From Anaerobacillus isosaccharinicus (GTDB lineage: Bacteria > Bacillota > Bacilli > Bacillales > Anaerobacillaceae), in the NCBI RefSeq assembly GCF_001866075.3, contig NZ_CP063356.1, forward strand, positions 3,276,164-3,340,163: 64,000 bases of DNA, written 5' to 3'. The position numbers and the translations under genes are program-made. The notes beneath the pieces were generated by a model that did no database searches, was not told the origin of the DNA, and saw only the letters and a list, made by a program, of their open reading frames with translations. Shown here in pieces: positions 17,645 to 26,033 of the stretch (within the stretch, counting starts at the first letter, position 1; each line of letters starts with the position of its first letter).

Positions 17645-18616
17645 ATGATTGTTCGATTTGGCTACGTTGCAATGAGTGTTCATCTAAAAAACGCATCACC
17701 ATCACAGACGATGACAGTCAAACAATTTGAGCAAATTAAAGATAAAGAAGCTGCGATTCGGAAGTTAGAAAGGATTGCTGTTTCAAATCTAGAGAACTGT
17801 TATCGTTTGTTAAAACATAATTTAGCTCATGATATTACTTTTTTTCGACTATCATCAAAGCTTGTTCCGCTAGTCAATCACCCACATACAGAAGGTTGGA
17901 AATACGAAGAAGCTATTGCACCAATATTAAATGAAATTGGGGAATTTATTACAAAGCATCAAATGCGTATAGGGTTTCATCCCGATCACTTTGTTGTGAT
18001 AAATAACTTAGATGAAGATCTTTTAAAACGATCAATACATACATTGATTTATCATTATAAGCTATTAAAGGGAATGAATATTGATCCTATGCATCGTTGT
18101 GTTCTACATGTTGGCGGAGCAAAAAATGGTGTTGTAGAAGGGTTAGAAGAATTTATAGAAAACTTCGAGAAAATTCCCAAAGCTATTCAACAAATGCTTA
18201 TTCTAGAAAATGATGATACCGTTTATCATATTGAGGATGTTTTATATTTAGGTGAGAAGTTACAAATTCCTGTCGTCCTTGATATTCATCATCACGATAT
18301 ACATCAACCGAAAACTTTCTCTTTTCTAGAAGTGTGGGATCGTGTTCTGGAAACGTGGAAACATAGTTCACTCCCGGTAAAAATTCATGTGTCTTCACCA
18401 AAAGAAGATGCCACAGATAAACGCCATCATGATTATATTGATGTAGAACGGCTTATGAGATTTTTAACTAGTATTAAAGGAACTGTGGAACAGTTAGATG
18501 TTATGATTGAAGCAAAAATGAAAGACGAAGCTCTTATAAAATTGATGAAGCAATTACAGACTCGTCACGATTGTTCTGTCATATCAGGGGCTAGTATTAA
18601 ATTAGAAGGCAACTGA
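17645..18616 (+). CDS. uvsE: UV damage endonuclease UvsE (UVDE)
   Basis: TIM-barrel endonuclease that nicks DNA 5' of UV photoproducts and abasic sites, starting an excision repair path independent of UvrABC. The 323-residue length matches B. subtilis YwjD/UvsE. Metal-site residues are recognisable: H112 in GFHPDHF, H155 in LHVGGAKNG, E188 in ILEND, D213 and the histidines of DIHHHDIH, and KIHVSSPK near 255. GAAAGAGG lies 6 bases before ATG 17645, 21 bases after the helicase partner gene. The order suggests a repair operon with the XPB helicase. Confidence 0.93.
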   Translation: MIVRFGYVAMSVHLKNASPSQTMTVKQFEQIKDKEAAIRKLERIAVSNLENCYRLLKHNLAHDITFFRLSSKLVPLVNHPHTEGWKYEEAIAPILNEIGEFITKHQMRIGFHPDHFVVINNLDEDLLKRSIHTLIYHYKLLKGMNIDPMHRCVLHVGGAKNGVVEGLEEFIENFEKIPKAIQQMLILENDDTVYHIEDVLYLGEKLQIPVVLDIHHHDIHQPKTFSFLEVWDRVLETWKHSSLPVKIHVSSPKEDATDKRHHDYIDVERLMRFLTSIKGTVEQLDVMIEAKMKDEALIKLMKQLQTRHDCSVISGASIKLEGN

Positions 18617-18642
18617 TAAAACTCGCTTTCCCACTGTGACCG

Positions 18643-18651
18643 TGATATAAT
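18643..18651 (+). promoter_or_regulatory. Probable extended -10 promoter of ylbF
   Basis: TGATATAAT at 18643-18651 is a consensus extended -10. The -35 at 17-base spacing is poor (TCGCTT). It lies 22 bases before the ylbF start codon and gives ylbF a promoter separate from the repair block. Confidence 0.55.
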
Positions 18652-18673
18652 TTAATACTTGAGGAGGGTTACA

Positions 18674-19114
18674 ATGTTAAAAACTGTTACGCACACAGAC
18701 ATTATTTCGCAGTCACTTTCTTTAGCAGAAATGATTCTACAATCAGAGCAGTATAAACAATACGAAGCTGCTAAAAGCGCTCTCCGAAGAAATGTGGATG
18801 CCCAAGAAATGATTTGGGAGTTTAACAAACGAAAAGATGACTTTGAAGAGGTTCAAAGGTTTGGTAAATATCACCCAGATTATAGCCGTGTTTCAAAGGA
18901 AATGCGAGAATTTAAACGGAAATTAGATTTGTACGAGCCAATAGCCCTTTTTAAAAAATCAGAAAAAGAACTAGAAGAGTTATTGAACGAAGTTAGTATG
19001 ATTGTTGCTCATGCAGTTTCAAAATCAATAAAAGTACCTACTGGTAATCCATATTTTGATTCAATGTCCTGCAGTGGAGGCTGTTCGACAGGTGGCGGCT
19101 GTGGTTGTAAATAG
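18674..19114 (+). CDS. ylbF: YlbF, subunit of the Ric/Y-complex
   Basis: A 146-residue helical protein that in B. subtilis forms a complex with YmcA (RicA) and YaaT (RicT), promoting RNase Y-dependent mRNA maturation, sporulation, competence and biofilm formation. The long helical hairpin region (SLAEMILQSEQYKQYEAAK ... LDLYEPIALFKKSEKELEELL) is followed by a cysteine-rich tail, CSGGCSTGGGCGCK, consistent with the iron-sulfur cluster binding known for this complex. ATG 18674 follows GGAGGG by 6 bases. Confidence 0.92.
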   Translation: MLKTVTHTDIISQSLSLAEMILQSEQYKQYEAAKSALRRNVDAQEMIWEFNKRKDDFEEVQRFGKYHPDYSRVSKEMREFKRKLDLYEPIALFKKSEKELEELLNEVSMIVAHAVSKSIKVPTGNPYFDSMSCSGGCSTGGGCGCK

Positions 19115-19284
19115 AAAATAGTGAAAACTGTCTAGCTTCTTAACCAATTTCATGTAAAGAAAGTTGTCTAAAATAACGATTAATAATCCCTTTGAACTTA
19201 GCCATGTACAAGATGATATTGAAGTATTGGGAGCCTCGTGTTAGACTTAAATTGGTAAATGTGAGCAAAAAGGGGAAAATGTAA

Positions 19285-19560
19285 ATGATAGGGAACCGAA
19301 TCGGTCTAGCAGTTTGGTTACACTCTTTAAAATATGTAAGACAAATGAGAAAATACGGTAATGTTCATTATGCTTCAAAACGAATGAAATATGTAGTTCT
19401 ATATTGTGATGAGACAACGATTGATGATACAATCCAACGACTTGAATCGTTACATTATGTCAAGCTAGTAAGTAAGTCAATGAGACCGTATTTAAAAACG
19501 GAATTCCAAAATGCTCGTCCTGACAAAGCAAAAGAATATGATTATAAAATGGGTATTTAA
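19285..19560 (+). CDS. ylbG: YlbG family protein (DUF2129)
   Basis: A 91-residue basic protein with the DUF2129 pattern: GLAVWLHSLKYVRQMRKYGNVHY, then VVLYCD, a helix IQRLESLHYV and SMRPYLKTEFQN. The function is unknown; it follows ylbF in Bacillus generally. Its AAAAAGGGG site is 10-14 bases upstream of ATG 19285. The 170-base gap after ylbF shows no other gene. Confidence 0.88.
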   Translation: MIGNRIGLAVWLHSLKYVRQMRKYGNVHYASKRMKYVVLYCDETTIDDTIQRLESLHYVKLVSKSMRPYLKTEFQNARPDKAKEYDYKMGI

Positions 19561-19567
19561 TATAAAA

Positions 19568-19605
19568 GAGAGGCTGATCACGATGTAACAAGTGGTCAGC
19601 CTCTA
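19568..19605 (+). terminator. Hairpin after ylbG, likely terminator
   Basis: A 13-bp stem (AGAGGCTGATCAC / GTGGTCAGCCTCT, one G-U pair) starts 9 bases after the ylbG stop codon. The tail AATCGTTTCATTT is only moderately T-rich. Confidence 0.65.
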
Positions 19606-19627
19606 ATCGTTTCATTTATCATTTTAT

Positions 19628-19794
19628 AAAAAAATCCTCGTAGGTTTACCTACGAGGTGCCTAATGGCAAAAACAAAAACAGATTCACTTTTGTTTTTGC
19701 ACGAGGCTATGGGAGAGGAGAAACCGGAGGAAGAACTTATGGGGAAACGTAAGCCTTCTCCGCGGTTGTCAGCAACACGAGATATTCATGTTGC
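19628..19794 (-). ncRNA. csfG: csfG-like sporulation small RNA
   Basis: On the minus strand a transcript of about 165 bases is predicted between a sigma-F/G-type promoter (19829-19801) and an intrinsic terminator. The terminator is a 9-bp stem CCTCGTAGG / CCTACGAGG with TAAA loop and seven T. Inside are a 5' hairpin (GCAACA ... TGTTGC, 19792-19770), pyrimidine-rich tracts (TTCTTCCTCC, TTTCTCCTCTCCC) and a 12-bp stem (GCAAAAACAAAA / TTTTGTTTTTGC, 19701-19668). B. subtilis has the forespore RNA csfG, which has pyrimidine-rich motifs, in the same ylbG-ylbH gap, and Rfam describes a ylbH leader motif here. The exact ends and whether both names describe one element are inference. Confidence 0.72.
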
Positions 19795-19800
19795 TATTTT

Positions 19801-19829
19801 TATTATGACCATTGGCAAATGTTCTATAC
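19801..19829 (-). promoter_or_regulatory. Sigma-F/G-type promoter of the csfG-like RNA
   Basis: Read on the minus strand, -35 GTATA (19829-19825) is followed after 14 bases by GGTCATAATA (19810-19801). This fits the forespore consensus GyATA and GGnnAnAnTn. The spacing is identical to the sigma-F-type promoter of sigG in this window. Confidence 0.65.
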
Positions 19830-19959
19830 GTAATCATCTTTATTTAGAATTTTCTATTTATTTTGGTTAATAAAGGGTAAATTGTTAAGCTTTTTCATCT
19901 TTTGTGGTAGGATGGGAAAAGATATTGGCAAATGTAATTTAAGGTGAGTGAATATTAGC

Positions 19960-20526
19960 ATGAGAGTAATTTCAGGAACATGTAAGGGAAGACCTTTGAA
20001 AGCGGTGCCGGGGCACACAACACGTCCTACAACAGATAAAGTAAAAGAGTCTATTTTTAACATTATTGGACCATTTTTTGATGGTGGACAAGGCTTGGAC
20101 TTATATGCTGGAAGTGGCGGACTTGGTATTGAAGCATTAAGCCGGGGGATGGAAAAATTCGTTTTTGTTGACCAAAACCCAAAAGCAATTGAAATTGTTC
20201 AACTTAATTTAAATGCTTGTCGTTTTGAGGAAAAAGCTGAGTTGTATCGAAATGATGCAAAGAGAGCATTGAAAGCTGTTGCAAAAAGAGGAATTAAATT
20301 TGATGTCATCTTTTTAGATCCGCCCTATGCTAAACAACGACTAGAAGATGAGATTGCCTTCATTGCTCAAAATCAGCTTTTAACTGAAGAGGGCATTATT
20401 GTTACCGAACACGATGCATCTCTTATTATGCAAGAAACGATAGAACAAATAACATGTATAAGACAAGAGCAATATGGTGACACGAAGATTACGATTTTTA
20501 AAAATAATGAAGATATTAGAATATAG
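19960..20526 (+). CDS. rsmD: 16S rRNA (guanine-966-N2)-methyltransferase RsmD (YlbH)
   Basis: A 188-residue SAM-dependent methyltransferase that modifies G966 of 16S rRNA during 30S assembly. The start MRVISGTCKGRPLKAV is typical of the family, then RPTTDKVKESIFNII, the SAM motif LDLYAGSGGLGIEALSRG, and the catalytic DPPY in IFLDPPYAK. ATG 19960 is preferred over GTG 19948, which would lie within the AAGGTGAG ribosome-binding site. It precedes coaD as in most bacilli. Confidence 0.94.
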   Translation: MRVISGTCKGRPLKAVPGHTTRPTTDKVKESIFNIIGPFFDGGQGLDLYAGSGGLGIEALSRGMEKFVFVDQNPKAIEIVQLNLNACRFEEKAELYRNDAKRALKAVAKRGIKFDVIFLDPPYAKQRLEDEIAFIAQNQLLTEEGIIVTEHDASLIMQETIEQITCIRQEQYGDTKITIFKNNEDIRI

Positions 20527-20549
20527 AACCTAAAATGTTCGAAGCGTAA

Positions 20550-20594
20550 CTTCACAAATTCTACATTCTACATTTTACATTGTTACATTACATA
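20550..20594. repeat. Intergenic CTACATTCTACATT repeat, copy 1
   Basis: The 25 bases at 20550-20574 match, in reverse complement, the bases 45128-45152 after spoVE with a single difference. The run continues with TTTACATTGTTACATTACAT. It lies between rsmD and coaD. Confidence 0.7.
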
Positions 20595-20599
20595 AATAA

Positions 20600-21100
<501 letters not shown>

Positions 21101-21102
21101 GC

Positions 21103-21142
21103 AAAAAAGAGGTGGACAAATTATTTGTCTACCTCTTTTTAT
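21103..21142. terminator. Bidirectional terminator between coaD and ylbJ
   Basis: A stem of about 16 bp (AAAAGAGGTGGACAAA and its near-complement) around a TTAT loop, with A and T runs on both sides. Confidence 0.9.
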
Positions 21143-21145
21143 TTG

Positions 21146-22363
21146 TTAATATGTTAATTTTTTTAATGTAAGAATTACATAAGCCATTAAGCTAATTAGA
21201 GTTACTAGTGGACCATATGTAAGCAATAGGTTCCAAGAGTGCTCGAATATCAAGTAAGTTTCAGCTTGGAAAAAGACAGGGATAGCATTACTTCCTTTTT
21301 CGAGAATTTGTTGATTTACATATAATGGTTTCCAGAGGAGCACAGTGAAAATTGCGGCAAATACGCCGTGAAAGAGTCGGGCGATAAAAAATGGTTTAAA
21401 GCTAATATCAGTTTCAGCTAGAATGCTAGCAACTTGAGCTTGAACAGAAAAACCACTAAAAGCTAAGATGAAACTAGTGACGATTACTTGCTGAAAAAGA
21501 GTTGCAGCACCTGTTTGACTTGCCATTTGACTTCCTAATGTGATTTCAAAAATACCTGATAATAAAGGTAAGCTTAATTCGTTAGGAATTTGGAAAAATG
21601 CCAAAATAATTGTTACAAATAAAGATAAGAAAGTCGTAATATCTAGTAAGCTTAGCAATCTGTTTAGGACTGAGAATAGAATGATAAATCCACCGATCAT
21701 TAATAATGTAGAGACAGATGATTGAACTGCGTCTCCTAATATTTTTCCGATTGGTCGACCATCTTTTAAGCGTTCTTGATGGAGCATATGAAGGGCAGCT
21801 CGCAATGAGAGTTTATTTTGTTTATCTTTTTGTACAGTTTCTTCTCTTTTTCTACCATGAAATCTCATTAGTAATCCAACACAAATGTTTCCTAAATAGT
21901 GAGACAGTGCTAAAACAATTCCAAGGGCAGGATTGTGAAAAAAACCGACTGCAATTGCCCCGAAAATAAATAAAGGGTTAGATGAATTCGTAAATGATAC
22001 AAGTCTTTCAGCTTCTATAACTGTTAACTTGTTTTCTTGCCTTAGTCTTGCGGTTAGCTTAGCCCCAGCTGGATATCCAGATGCTAGCCCCATTGCCCAA
22101 ACAAAACCTCCAACTCCCGGTACACGGAAAAGAGGCCTCATGAGTGGCTCTAGTAAACTTCCAAGAAAACTAACTACTCCAAAACCAATTAAAAACTCTG
22201 AAACGATAAAAAAAGGCAATAAAGATGGGAAAACAACTTCCCACCACATTGTAAGTCCGCGCATTGAAGCTTCAAATGATTCCTTAGGGAACACCATTAA
22301 TGAAGCTGCCATTATAGTTGCGCTCATAGCAAGAATAATTGTTTTTAATTTTGAGGCGTTCAA
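21146..22363 (-). CDS. ylbJ: Sporulation membrane protein YlbJ (SpoVV), dipicolinate transport
   Basis: A 405-residue polytopic membrane protein with the nucleoside-recognition (Gate) type repeats seen in SpmA/SpmB: SGYPAGAKLTARLRQEN near 95 and the related C-terminal segment around SGFSVQAQVASILA. In B. subtilis YlbJ, renamed SpoVV, is made in the mother cell under sigma-E and moves dipicolinic acid across the outer forespore membrane. TTG 22363 is the start, with GGGAGGC 7 bases upstream. A sigma-E-like -10 (CATACTTT at 22430-22423 on this strand) lies upstream, but its -35 is poor. It reads against coaD and away from ylbK. Confidence 0.88.
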   Translation of the reverse strand: MNASKLKTIILAMSATIMAASLMVFPKESFEASMRGLTMWWEVVFPSLLPFFIVSEFLIGFGVVSFLGSLLEPLMRPLFRVPGVGGFVWAMGLASGYPAGAKLTARLRQENKLTVIEAERLVSFTNSSNPLFIFGAIAVGFFHNPALGIVLALSHYLGNICVGLLMRFHGRKREETVQKDKQNKLSLRAALHMLHQERLKDGRPIGKILGDAVQSSVSTLLMIGGFIILFSVLNRLLSLLDITTFLSLFVTIILAFFQIPNELSLPLLSGIFEITLGSQMASQTGAATLFQQVIVTSFILAFSGFSVQAQVASILAETDISFKPFFIARLFHGVFAAIFTVLLWKPLYVNQQILEKGSNAIPVFFQAETYLIFEHSWNLLLTYGPLVTLISLMAYVILTLKKLTY

Positions 22364-22586
22364 TGGCCTTGCCTCCCTTGAAAATTTATATATTGATGTA
22401 TTTTATAATTTTTACACCAATTAAAGTATGGAGTCTAAAATTATAAAAAACATTCAGAAACATGTCCTATTAATCAATATACGTATACAAGTTTAAATTA
22501 GACCATATGATTTTAAGGAGAGTCCTTGATAATGTTTGTTACTAAATAGACTGTAATAGAAGAATGAACGATTAGGGGGGGAAGCT

Positions 22587-23369
22587 GTGGGCGGGCCAAA
22601 AATAGGTTTAGCTTTAGGTTCGGGTGGTGCTAGAGGTTTTGCTCATATTGGCGTAATTAAAGTTCTTAAGGAGGCTAATATTCCAATCCATTGTATTGCT
22701 GGAAGTAGTATGGGGGCTCTTGTAGGAGCATTTTACGGTGCGGGTTACACACCTGAGCAAATGGCGAAAATGGCACTTCATTTTCAAAGAAAATATTATT
22801 TAGACTTTACAGTTCCAAAAATGGGGTTTATTACAGGAGATAAAATAAAACAACTAATCAGTATACTAACAAAAGGAAAGAATATTGAGGATCTTAATCT
22901 GAGTCTTAGAATTGTCGCTACTGATCTATTAAAGGGAGAAAAGGTTGTATTTAGTCATGGCGATATCTCAACAGCAGTAAGGGCCAGTATTTCCATTCCA
23001 GGGATATTTGTTCCAGAAGAAGTTGATGGGAGACTATTAGTCGATGGTGCCGTTGTAGATCGTGTTCCGGTTTCAGAAGTGATAAAAATGAACGCTGACA
23101 TTGTAATAGCTGTTGATGTTTCGCACTTTGAAATTGAACCGCAAATTAATTCTATTTTTGATGTTATCATGCAAAGTATGTACATTATGGAGAGAGAAAT
23201 GATTCGCTTTCGCGAAATAGAAAGTGATATTATGATAAAACCAATGATAAATCATTATAGCTCCACAGCTTTTAAAAATATAGATAAAATTATTCAGCAT
23301 GGTGAAGACGCAGCGCGAGAAATACTACCAGAACTTCAATTGTTGTTAGAGAATTGGAAGGAGAAGTGA
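22587..23369 (+). CDS. ylbK: Patatin-like phospholipase YlbK
   Basis: A 260-residue protein of the patatin/RssA type. It has the oxyanion-hole motif GSGGARG (11-17), the lipase elbow GSSMG (39-43, Ser41) and the dyad aspartate in DGAVVDRVPV near 152. All catalytic elements of a Ser-Asp acyl hydrolase are present. The natural substrate is unknown. GTG 22587 is the start, preceded by AGGGGGG. Its stop is one base before the ylbL start, so the pair is probably translated together. Confidence 0.92.
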   Translation: MGGPKIGLALGSGGARGFAHIGVIKVLKEANIPIHCIAGSSMGALVGAFYGAGYTPEQMAKMALHFQRKYYLDFTVPKMGFITGDKIKQLISILTKGKNIEDLNLSLRIVATDLLKGEKVVFSHGDISTAVRASISIPGIFVPEEVDGRLLVDGAVVDRVPVSEVIKMNADIVIAVDVSHFEIEPQINSIFDVIMQSMYIMEREMIRFREIESDIMIKPMINHYSSTAFKNIDKIIQHGEDAAREILPELQLLLENWKEK

Positions 23370-23370
23370 A

Positions 23371-24417
23371 ATGGCGAACACGCAAAGATTTCCGTCGCTA
23401 AAAAAACGATGGATTTTTCTCATTATTTTCGTACTTATCATTAACTTTTATCAATTACCGTACTATTTTACTAAGCCTGGCGATGCGAAAGTTCTACATA
23501 CAGTGATAGAAGTGGAAGGTGGGTTTGAAGATAAGGGGACATTTATGCTTACTACTGTAAGGATGGGTCCAGCAAATATCATTAACTATGTATGGGCAAA
23601 GATGAGTGATGCAAGGGAACTCATTCACAAAGATTTTGTTAGGCGTAGTGGCGAAACTGATGAAGAATATCATCACCGTCAGTTGATGATGATGAGTACC
23701 TCACAAGATTTGGCAACAATTGTGGCTTATAATAAAGCAGGTAAGGAAGCGTACTATACTAACTTAGGTGTGATTGTTACGGGAACTATCGAACAAATGC
23801 CTGCTTTTGATTTGTTAGAGCTCGGTGATTTAATTGTTGCAGTTGATCAAAGAGAAATTACAACCGTCGATGAACTTTTAGCGCAAATTGGAGACAAGCA
23901 AAAAGATGCCGAAGTTTCAATAACGATCGTTCGTGAAGGTGTAAAGAAAGATGTTGAGCTTCATGTTACCTCTTTTCCCGAAGATTTGGATCCTTCTGGA
24001 GAAAGAGTTGGAATTGGAATCACTAGTCCAGTAACGAAGCGAGAACTATCAGTGAATCCTGATATCTTTATTGATACAAATAAAATTGGTGGTCCTTCTG
24101 CTGGACTCATGTTTAGCCTTGAAATTTACAATCAGCTTATTCAAGAAGATATAACTAAGGGTTACCAAATAGCTGGAACTGGAACAATTAATGAAGATGG
24201 AGAAGTAGGTCGTATCGGTGGAATAAAACAGAAAGTGATAGCAGCCGAGCGAGCTGGTGCTGATTATTTCTTTGCACCAAATGAGTTTGACTCACCTACG
24301 TCTAATTATATTGATGCTGTAGAAGCAGCCGAATCCATTAATGCTAGGATGAAGATTATCCCAATTGATACATTTGATCAGGCAATTGAATTTTTAGGTA
24401 GCCTCGATCCGAAATAA
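23371..24417 (+). CDS. ylbL: PDZ-Lon-type membrane serine protease YlbL
   Basis: A 348-residue membrane-anchored protease (SepM family). One N-terminal helix (residues 14-31), then a PDZ domain (about 125-205) and a Lon-type proteolytic domain with Ser243 in GGPSAGL and Lys288 in GIKQKVIAAERAGAD, the expected Ser-Lys dyad about 45 residues apart. In B. subtilis YlbL cleaves the cell division inhibitor YneA after DNA damage. That links it loosely to the repair block in this window, although it is a standard resident here. Confidence 0.93.
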   Translation: MANTQRFPSLKKRWIFLIIFVLIINFYQLPYYFTKPGDAKVLHTVIEVEGGFEDKGTFMLTTVRMGPANIINYVWAKMSDARELIHKDFVRRSGETDEEYHHRQLMMMSTSQDLATIVAYNKAGKEAYYTNLGVIVTGTIEQMPAFDLLELGDLIVAVDQREITTVDELLAQIGDKQKDAEVSITIVREGVKKDVELHVTSFPEDLDPSGERVGIGITSPVTKRELSVNPDIFIDTNKIGGPSAGLMFSLEIYNQLIQEDITKGYQIAGTGTINEDGEVGRIGGIKQKVIAAERAGADYFFAPNEFDSPTSNYIDAVEAAESINARMKIIPIDTFDQAIEFLGSLDPK

Positions 24418-24427
24418 GTAAGTAAAA

Positions 24428-24512
24428 AGTGGAGTATAGAGTTCAAAGTGATGTAGGTGAAAGCTCAAAAGCAAAGCTTATCACAGCTTTGGACTCTACA
24501 CTTTATACATTA
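24428..24512. repeat. Imperfect inverted repeat between ylbL and tmcAL
   Basis: The left side (AGTGGAGTATAGAGTTCAAAG) and the right side (CTTTGGACTCTACACTTTAT) are roughly complementary, with the sequence AAGCTCAAAAGCAAAGCTTA between. It lies between convergent genes, may serve as a terminator, and resembles the CTACATT-type intergenic elements. Confidence 0.55.
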
Positions 24513-25721
24513 AACTAAAATCGGTGGATGAGCATATTCTTCTTTCATTAATTTATTTTGAATAATAGGGTCATAACCTAACGCATAGCAGGTTGTGGCC
24601 CTTTTTTCTATTTCAATAAATGGATGCTTTAATTTAGAAATGGTTGAAATAAGGGGCACGTCTATTTTCTTCTTGTAGTGATTGACGTACTCTCTCCCCG
24701 TATTGTTCATGCCAAGTATTCGTATATAGGGACATGTTAGGTTCAAATTTTTCATATCGTTTTTTGTTGTATTCGTAAGTGTATGCAAACAAAATCGCTG
24801 TAATCTGGTCCACGTGTACCTTTTTGTTTTTAATTTTTCCATCAGTTCCTGAAATGAACTTGCCTCTTTAATAACATCTAACAGCCGATTTTCCATTCCT
24901 TCCTCTGCTTCATAAATGTTTCCTAAATGCTCGATCGTAGCTGTTAAAACTTTATACTTTAAAAAGGGAAATAACCGTTCCCAATGTTGAAAGCTAGTAT
25001 AATTTTTTTTATAGCTTTGTAGCTCATTAAAAGTGTAGGCTGGGACAACATGTTCGACCGCTTCTAAAGTGTTACCTTGTTTAATTAAGGTTTCTCTTAT
25101 ACTTGTTGCACTGGCAATGCCAAGGGATGAAATCGTTTTATCGTGGTATTGAGCCTGTGTTCGTTGAATCGTATATGGTTTCATTTGTGACTCTTGCTTA
25201 AAAATTGCCTTGACATAATGGTAGCCTAGGATATTATTAGGCTCGGATAAGTCTAAAATTTGTTCACTGTTCTCAATTCTCTTAAAAGCCATAGCTAATG
25301 CCTTTGGATAGCTATATCCTTCTTTTAATGCTTCTTGAAGAAAAGAATTATAGGTTGTTTCATTTTCATTGATAAATGAAGTTAATCTTAAAAATTGCTG
25401 GATGTCTCCGGCTTCACTTCCGAAACAAAGAGAGTTAGCACCGAAAGCACTTAGGATAGAGACAGCTCCTTCGGCAAAAATTTCAGCGTGTTGGGTTGCA
25501 AATACATACGGTAATTCTAAGACGATATCAACGCCTGATGCCAAGGCCATTTGCGTCCGGGACCATTTTGAAACTAGCGCAGGCTCTCCACGTTGTAGGA
25601 AATTACCACTCATGACGGCTACAACGAGATCAGCATTAGTCGCTTTTTTTGATTCACTTGCATGAAGTGCATGTCCATTATGAAAGGGATTATATTCTAC
25701 AACTATTCCGGTAATATTCAT
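24510..25721 (-). CDS. tmcAL: tRNA(Met) cytidine acetate ligase TmcAL (YlbM)
   Basis: A 403-residue nucleotidyltransferase-like enzyme that uses ATP and acetate to make N4-acetylcytidine at the wobble position of elongator tRNA(Met). The N-terminus GIVVEYNPFHNGHALH carries the HxGH ATP-binding motif. VAVMSGNFLQRGEPAL and the later SATSIRE (residues about 200-206) complete the nucleotide site. The family was long annotated as YlbM. ATG 25721 starts it on the minus strand. Confidence 0.93.
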   Translation of the reverse strand: MNITGIVVEYNPFHNGHALHASESKKATNADLVVAVMSGNFLQRGEPALVSKWSRTQMALASGVDIVLELPYVFATQHAEIFAEGAVSILSAFGANSLCFGSEAGDIQQFLRLTSFINENETTYNSFLQEALKEGYSYPKALAMAFKRIENSEQILDLSEPNNILGYHYVKAIFKQESQMKPYTIQRTQAQYHDKTISSLGIASATSIRETLIKQGNTLEAVEHVVPAYTFNELQSYKKNYTSFQHWERLFPFLKYKVLTATIEHLGNIYEAEEGMENRLLDVIKEASSFQELMEKLKTKRYTWTRLQRFCLHTLTNTTKNDMKNLNLTCPYIRILGMNNTGREYVNHYKKKIDVPLISTISKLKHPFIEIEKRATTCYALGYDPIIQNKLMKEEYAHPPILV

Positions 25722-25750
25722 TTGTTACTCCTTCCAACATTTACTATGAG

Positions 25751-25778
25751 AGGATGTTCAGACTTTTTGAACAAGCAT
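25751..25778. repeat. TTGTTCAAAAAGTC remnant
   Basis: On the minus strand 25774-25761 reads TTGTTCAAAAAGTC, identical over 14 bases to the left edge of the insertion before spoIIGA (from 53271). With GTTCA just before it, it also forms a small palindrome. Confidence 0.5.
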
Positions 25779-25976
25779 TATGAGGAAAATTATACAAAAT
25801 ATATTAGTTGAATGCTAATAAATCTGTTTTAATTTAAGTTCATAATGTGGTAGAATTCACTTTATCTAGTTTCATTGTTGTTTATTACTCGGGTAGCTAA
25901 TGTTTATTTTGTAATACTTGAATAAGAAATAGAAAATAATATCATAAATAAAGAGAAGTAGTGTAAAGAAGAAAGG

Positions 25977-26005
25977 TTGACAAAATATTATTCGAAGGCT
26001 ATAAT
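25977..26005 (+). promoter_or_regulatory. Perfect-consensus sigma-A promoter of ylbN-rpmF
   Basis: TTGACA at 25977-25982, a spacer of exactly 17 bases, and TATAAT at 26000-26005. It lies 28 bases before the ylbN start codon. It lies inside an open reading frame extension, which argues that translation starts at 26034 and not at 25977. The rest of the 312-base gap before ylbN holds only the repeat remnant at 25751. Confidence 0.92.
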
Positions 26006-26033
26006 TACCTTTGTTGTCTTGAGGTGTGAAAAA

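Noticed and set aside
13850-18616. The XPB-UvsE block as part of a prophage or restriction/defence island
   Set aside because: No integrase, transposase, methylase, attachment site or tRNA boundary is visible; the genes look chromosomal and both flanks are intact core genes.
19664-19870. 68-codon plus-strand open frame in the ylbG-rsmD gap
   Set aside because: No ribosome-binding site; it covers the structured region and promoter of the csfG-like RNA on the other strand.
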